Source of the DNA: a virus
Virus record (IMG/VR): IMGVR_UViG_3300034105_000092
Span: 1-26,980 of that record
Direction: 5' to 3' (one strand)
DNA length: 26,980 bases
Below are positions 24,329-26,980 of this stretch, one piece after another. Numbering within the stretch: the stretch's first letter is position 1; every line of letters starts with the position of its first letter. Below the pieces are notes generated by a model that ran no database searches, had not been told where the DNA came from, and was given only the letters and a program-made list of their open reading frames with translations. The translations under genes and the position numbers were made by a program.

Positions 24329-25046
24329 CGTCTTCCTTATCTATAAAAATTTCCATGATCTCTTTAAACACAGTATCTCCATCAGGTAGTCTGTCTTCTC
24401 TTGAGGATAGGCACAGCTCACAGTTACACAAATCATCTAACATTGATTCGGAGAGTAGGTGAAACCATTCATCAAACTTTGTATTGCATTTAGTTTTGAA
24501 TGCTGCCTCACTCTCATCATTCTTTAGTGTGTAATGAAACATGTCTTCATATTGTTTATTGCCTGTCTCAATAGCAATTGCTAGTGCTTCAGACTCATGT
24601 GTTCTCCACTCTGCAAACTCCTCAGGGAGTTCACGCTCACCTGCTGATACAAAGACTGTAAGAGCACGGATGTCACGAGCAGCAGCAATCTCATTGGTAT
24701 AACGACAGTCATCAACAATGATAACCTTCTCATGCCAGATAGATGGGTCAGCCTTTAGGGCTGCTTGTTCTTCCTCATAGAGTTTCTTAATCTTAATACG
24801 GAATTGTTTAACCCAGTAGTCTGGATCTTGTTCTCTCATAGTAGAGCCAAGGGTCTGACAGAACTCACGATACTCTTCTTGATTGGTATCCTTAGTGTAT
24901 CCCTTCTTAGCCGCCTCTTCCTTAAGGGCAGCAGCAAAGGGAACAATCACTGGTGTATACTTATTGTTATAAGCGTACTCACTGATCCACTTTGCTAGTG
25001 TTGTCTTCCCGACTCTTGCTTGTCCACCGATCATTATCGTTATCAT
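24306..25046 (-). CDS. Deoxynucleoside monophosphate kinase-like P-loop protein
   Basis: Residues 8-15 form a Walker A loop (GQARVGKT) near the N-terminus, and VIIVDDCRYTNEIAAARD near residue 108 matches the D-x-R-[FY]-x-N-E motif of phage dNMP kinases such as T4 gp1. The enzyme would phosphorylate dNMPs released from host DNA to dNDPs, feeding the nearby reductase and polymerase. After the core, the protein has a C-terminal tail with CNCELC near residue 209 followed by an acidic end, not a usual part of the family as I know it. It overlaps the upstream gene by 68 bases. Substrate range cannot be judged; other P-loop nucleotide kinases are possible. Confidence 0.82.
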   Translation of the reverse strand: MITIMIGGQARVGKTTLAKWISEYAYNNKYTPVIVPFAAALKEEAAKKGYTKDTNQEEYREFCQTLGSTMREQDPDYWVKQFRIKIKKLYEEEQAALKADPSIWHEKVIIVDDCRYTNEIAAARDIRALTVFVSAGERELPEEFAEWRTHESEALAIAIETGNKQYEDMFHYTLKNDESEAAFKTKCNTKFDEWFHLLSESMLDDLCNCELCLSSREDRLPDGDTVFKEIMEIFIDKEDDDKPTKT

Positions 25047-25482
25047 GTAAGCTTTCCCATAGTTGTTTAGGGTTGAACAGATTGGGTGTATCCCAACCTT
25101 TGAATTTTAAATAGTCACATATAAAAGTAATACAATTGGTTGGTTGTTTCATACCAATGTGTTTACCTATGAGTGTATACACTAGCATCTTATAACTATT
25201 GAGTGGTTTATATTTGTAAGCAAAAGTAATATCTTCTTCACTCATCTCTATAGATCCTAGATCAAACTCATAGTACTTGCTTATCTTTAGTTGTTTAAGA
25301 TTGGCAAGTCTCATTACCTTTACTGGCTTACGATCTACCACTACAAAAGCAAATGGTATACTTAGATCAAACTCAATGTGAGCATGAGTATGACGGCTCC
25401 AAGATAGTAAACGAATGGCATAGTATCGCCACCCTTGTACCTTCTTGAAGTTATAAAATACAATTCTTCCATTAACTTTCAT
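24979..25482 (-). CDS. Possible permuted NlpC/P60-fold cysteine hydrolase
   Basis: I do not recognise this 167-residue protein firmly. It has SRHTHAHIEFD (His35) in the first quarter and PTNCITFICDYLKFKGWDTP (Cys117) near the end, followed by NLFNPKQLWESL. The order His first, Cys later, with the Cys at the start of a helix, is that of circularly permuted papain-like (NlpC/P60) proteins such as YiiX/YebB. The N-[CV]-x-x-F-x-x-x-[YF]-L pattern and the P-x-x-L-W/Y end resemble small phage proteins of that type. There is no signal peptide. Possible roles are peptidoglycan cleavage or an intracellular amidase or protease. It overlaps both neighbours (11 and 68 bases); the last ~22 residues are probably disordered. 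Confidence 0.72.
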   Translation of the reverse strand: MKVNGRIVFYNFKKVQGWRYYAIRLLSWSRHTHAHIEFDLSIPFAFVVVDRKPVKVMRLANLKQLKISKYYEFDLGSIEMSEEDITFAYKYKPLNSYKMLVYTLIGKHIGMKQPTNCITFICDYLKFKGWDTPNLFNPKQLWESLHDNDNDRWTSKSREDNTSKVDQ

Positions 25483-25804
25483 AGAAGATCGGCATCCCTA
25501 GATATGTAGCTAGTGAATGTTCAACCCTCGCACCTTCCGAATGCTCCCAACCACAGAGCATTACCATCCCAGTACATTGAAGGATAGCATCAATGTCACG
25601 CTTCATGCAAGCACGAAGATGATCTAATGAATCCTCAACAGTAGAGGGATCAAACCCTTCATCCTCATCCATCTTAGCGGGATTGTGGATCTTACCAACC
25701 ACAGGATTCTTAGTCCACTTCTTCTCAGCCTTATAGAAAGCCTCAAAGTTATGGTTAGGATATCCTCTCATAGGACCAGCAATATATAATTCTAACTTAG
25801 ACAT
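25472..25804 (-). CDS. DUF4406-like (nucleoside 2-deoxyribosyltransferase-fold) protein
   Basis: The 110-residue protein starts LELYIAGPMRGYPNHNFEAF, the hallmark of DUF4406 and related deoxyribosyltransferase-fold proteins (Y-x-A-G-P-M/I-x-G). It continues with a DHLRACMKRDIDAIL segment and VMLCGWEHSEGARVEHSLAT, where the W-x-x-S-x-G-A-x-x-E motif includes the likely catalytic Glu. It may handle nucleosides or nucleotides, fitting the surrounding dNTP genes, but the biochemical activity of DUF4406 is not established as far as I know. AAGGAG lies four bases before the start, directly after the polymerase stop. Confidence 0.88.
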   Translation of the reverse strand: MSKLELYIAGPMRGYPNHNFEAFYKAEKKWTKNPVVGKIHNPAKMDEDEGFDPSTVEDSLDHLRACMKRDIDAILQCTGMVMLCGWEHSEGARVEHSLATYLGMPIFYES

Positions 25805-25812
25805 GTGTCTCC

Positions 25813-26980
25813 TTAATGTGTATCAGCCCAGCACTTACCAATGCAGTACTCTGCATCAATACGAATATTCATCTTTAACATCTCACCTGCTGCAGTAGCA
25901 GCGGCAGTAACAGCCTTACCAAATTCATCTGCAGTATCTACCGGACATGAGTACTGTAGTTCGTCATGCACATAAGCCAGCTGCTTGGCTCCTGCGGGCT
26001 TGATAGCCTTGAATGCCTCGACCATCCAGTACTTGCTTACGATGGCTCCTGACCCCTGCAGCAGGGTGTTGAGGGCAGCGTGTTCGCTACGCACGGGTAC
26101 ACGCCTACCATCAGGCAGGAGCACACCCTTGTGCTTGAGTGCCTCATACTTTACCATGTCCTGTACCTTAGTAAGGGCAGGGATTTCTTTCTGAAAGCGT
26201 TCTCGTAATCCTCTAGCCTCACCAATACTACAACTACAAACTAAAGCAATCTTCTTGTCACCCGCACCATAGAGGTACGCATAGATAAAAGACTTTGCTA
26301 ATGCTCGTGAGCTGAGTCCAGCTGCCTTCTGATTGTGTGTATGAATGTCTCCTGTTAGGAGTACTTTACCATATTCACCGTTGTCATACTTAGCCATGAA
26401 GTGGGCAAGCATACGAAGCTCTAGCCCCGACAAGTCAGCACCAACTAACACCTGCTTGGGATCACATAGCCAGAGTTCTCTTGCTCTGTGGTCACCACTT
26501 ACCTGTGCTATGTTGGGCTGACTATGAGTACAACGACCTGTCGCTGCACCCTGTGGATTGATGTTGCCATGTATACGCTTGTCTCGACTATTGATTGATC
26601 GACTGTTCCAGTCCTCAACCATACCCATTAACTTGATTGCATTGAAATACTTTACGAGTGTCTTTGCTTCTGGATAATCTAACACAGCCAACACGGATTC
26701 ATCTACCTTTGGGTTTCCCTTCTCAGTCTCTTGTGGTTTCCATCCATACCTTTCGGTAAGACGGTTAGCTATTTGTTGTCGAGAACCGGGATTAAAGGTA
26801 TCTACTTTGTCTTTGAGTCTCTTGCCTGTCTTGGGCGAATGTCTAATGATAATCCGGTCAGGGAAGACTTGACGCATTTCATCTTCGATACCAAGCTTTT
26901 CCAACATAAGGTTTTTATACAACTCTTCTCCGGCATCAAGGTCATAATTAAATCCATTGCACACTTGCTCCATTAAAATT
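25813..26980 (-). CDS. Family A DNA polymerase, C-terminal part (5' end outside window)
   Basis: The visible ~388 residues are the palm, fingers and thumb part of a T7-type replicative polymerase. Motif A is DLSGLELR (about 180-187 from the first in-frame Met), motif B is RALAKSFIYAYLYG (223-236) and motif C is YVHDELQ (334-340) with the catalytic Asp. GRCTHSQPN lies before motif A. The frame is still open at the window edge, so the Met at 26973 is probably internal and the 3'-5' exonuclease domain (T7 polymerase is 704 aa) should lie beyond it. The residue matching E. coli Pol I 762 is Tyr, as in T7. It is the first gene of the replication cluster visible here. Confidence 0.95.
   Translation of the reverse strand, partial: ILMEQVCNGFNYDLDAGEELYKNLMLEKLGIEDEMRQVFPDRIIIRHSPKTGKRLKDKVDTFNPGSRQQIANRLTERYGWKPQETEKGNPKVDESVLAVLDYPEAKTLVKYFNAIKLMGMVEDWNSRSINSRDKRIHGNINPQGAATGRCTHSQPNIAQVSGDHRARELWLCDPKQVLVGADLSGLELRMLAHFMAKYDNGEYGKVLLTGDIHTHNQKAAGLSSRALAKSFIYAYLYGAGDKKIALVCSCSIGEARGLRERFQKEIPALTKVQDMVKYEALKHKGVLLPDGRRVPVRSEHAALNTLLQGSGAIVSKYWMVEAFKAIKPAGAKQLAYVHDELQYSCPVDTADEFGKAVTAAATAAGEMLKMNIRIDAEYCIGKCWADTH

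Overview
The window reads as about 27 kb of the genome of a lytic, T7-like podovirus. Every convincing gene lies on the minus strand, so transcription runs from high to low coordinates. The genes are tightly packed, with stop/start overlaps and no gene-free stretch over 200 bases. I recognise a T7-style order: family A DNA polymerase, gp6-like 5'-3' exonuclease, portal (gp8-like), scaffold (gp9-like), major capsid protein (gp10-like), tail tubular proteins A and B (gp11/gp12-like), and a fibre with a gp17-like N-terminus. Sequence is moderately AT-rich. No tRNA, integrase, RNA polymerase or terminase lies inside the window. The host cannot be read from the sequence. The set of genes resembles aquatic podophages, but that is an inference.

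Region 1 (26980 down to 21158) is DNA replication and nucleotide supply: DNA polymerase (5' end outside the window), a DUF4406-like protein, a possible permuted NlpC/P60-fold protein, a dNMP kinase-like protein, a FEN-type exonuclease, dUTPase and an adenosylcobalamin-dependent (class II) ribonucleotide reductase. Together these would make dNTPs, keep uracil out of DNA and degrade host DNA or primers.

Region 2 (21154 down to 19687) holds four small genes without recognisable function, just upstream of the portal. They are lysine/glutamate-rich and likely helical.

Region 3 (19676 down to 10530) starts with the portal and ends with the scaffold. Between them, where T7 has nothing comparable, sits a ~6.6 kb block of surface-protein-like and small basic genes: a Cys-rich 98-aa protein, a 446-aa protein with YadA-head-like repeats, a 32-aa Cys microprotein, a 181-aa protein, a 1281-aa multi-jelly-roll spike, a 103-aa protein and a 31-aa Lys-rich microprotein. 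Several are joined by TAATG stop/start overlaps, suggesting translational coupling. This block is the most unusual part of the window.

Region 4 (10529 down to 1) contains a structured leader before the capsid gene, the capsid gene, a strong intrinsic terminator directly after it, tail tubular A and B, a very long repetitive tail fibre, and the start of a small membrane protein. The T7 internal-core genes (13-16), normally between gp12 and gp17, are absent: the fibre starts 11 bases after tail tubular B ends.
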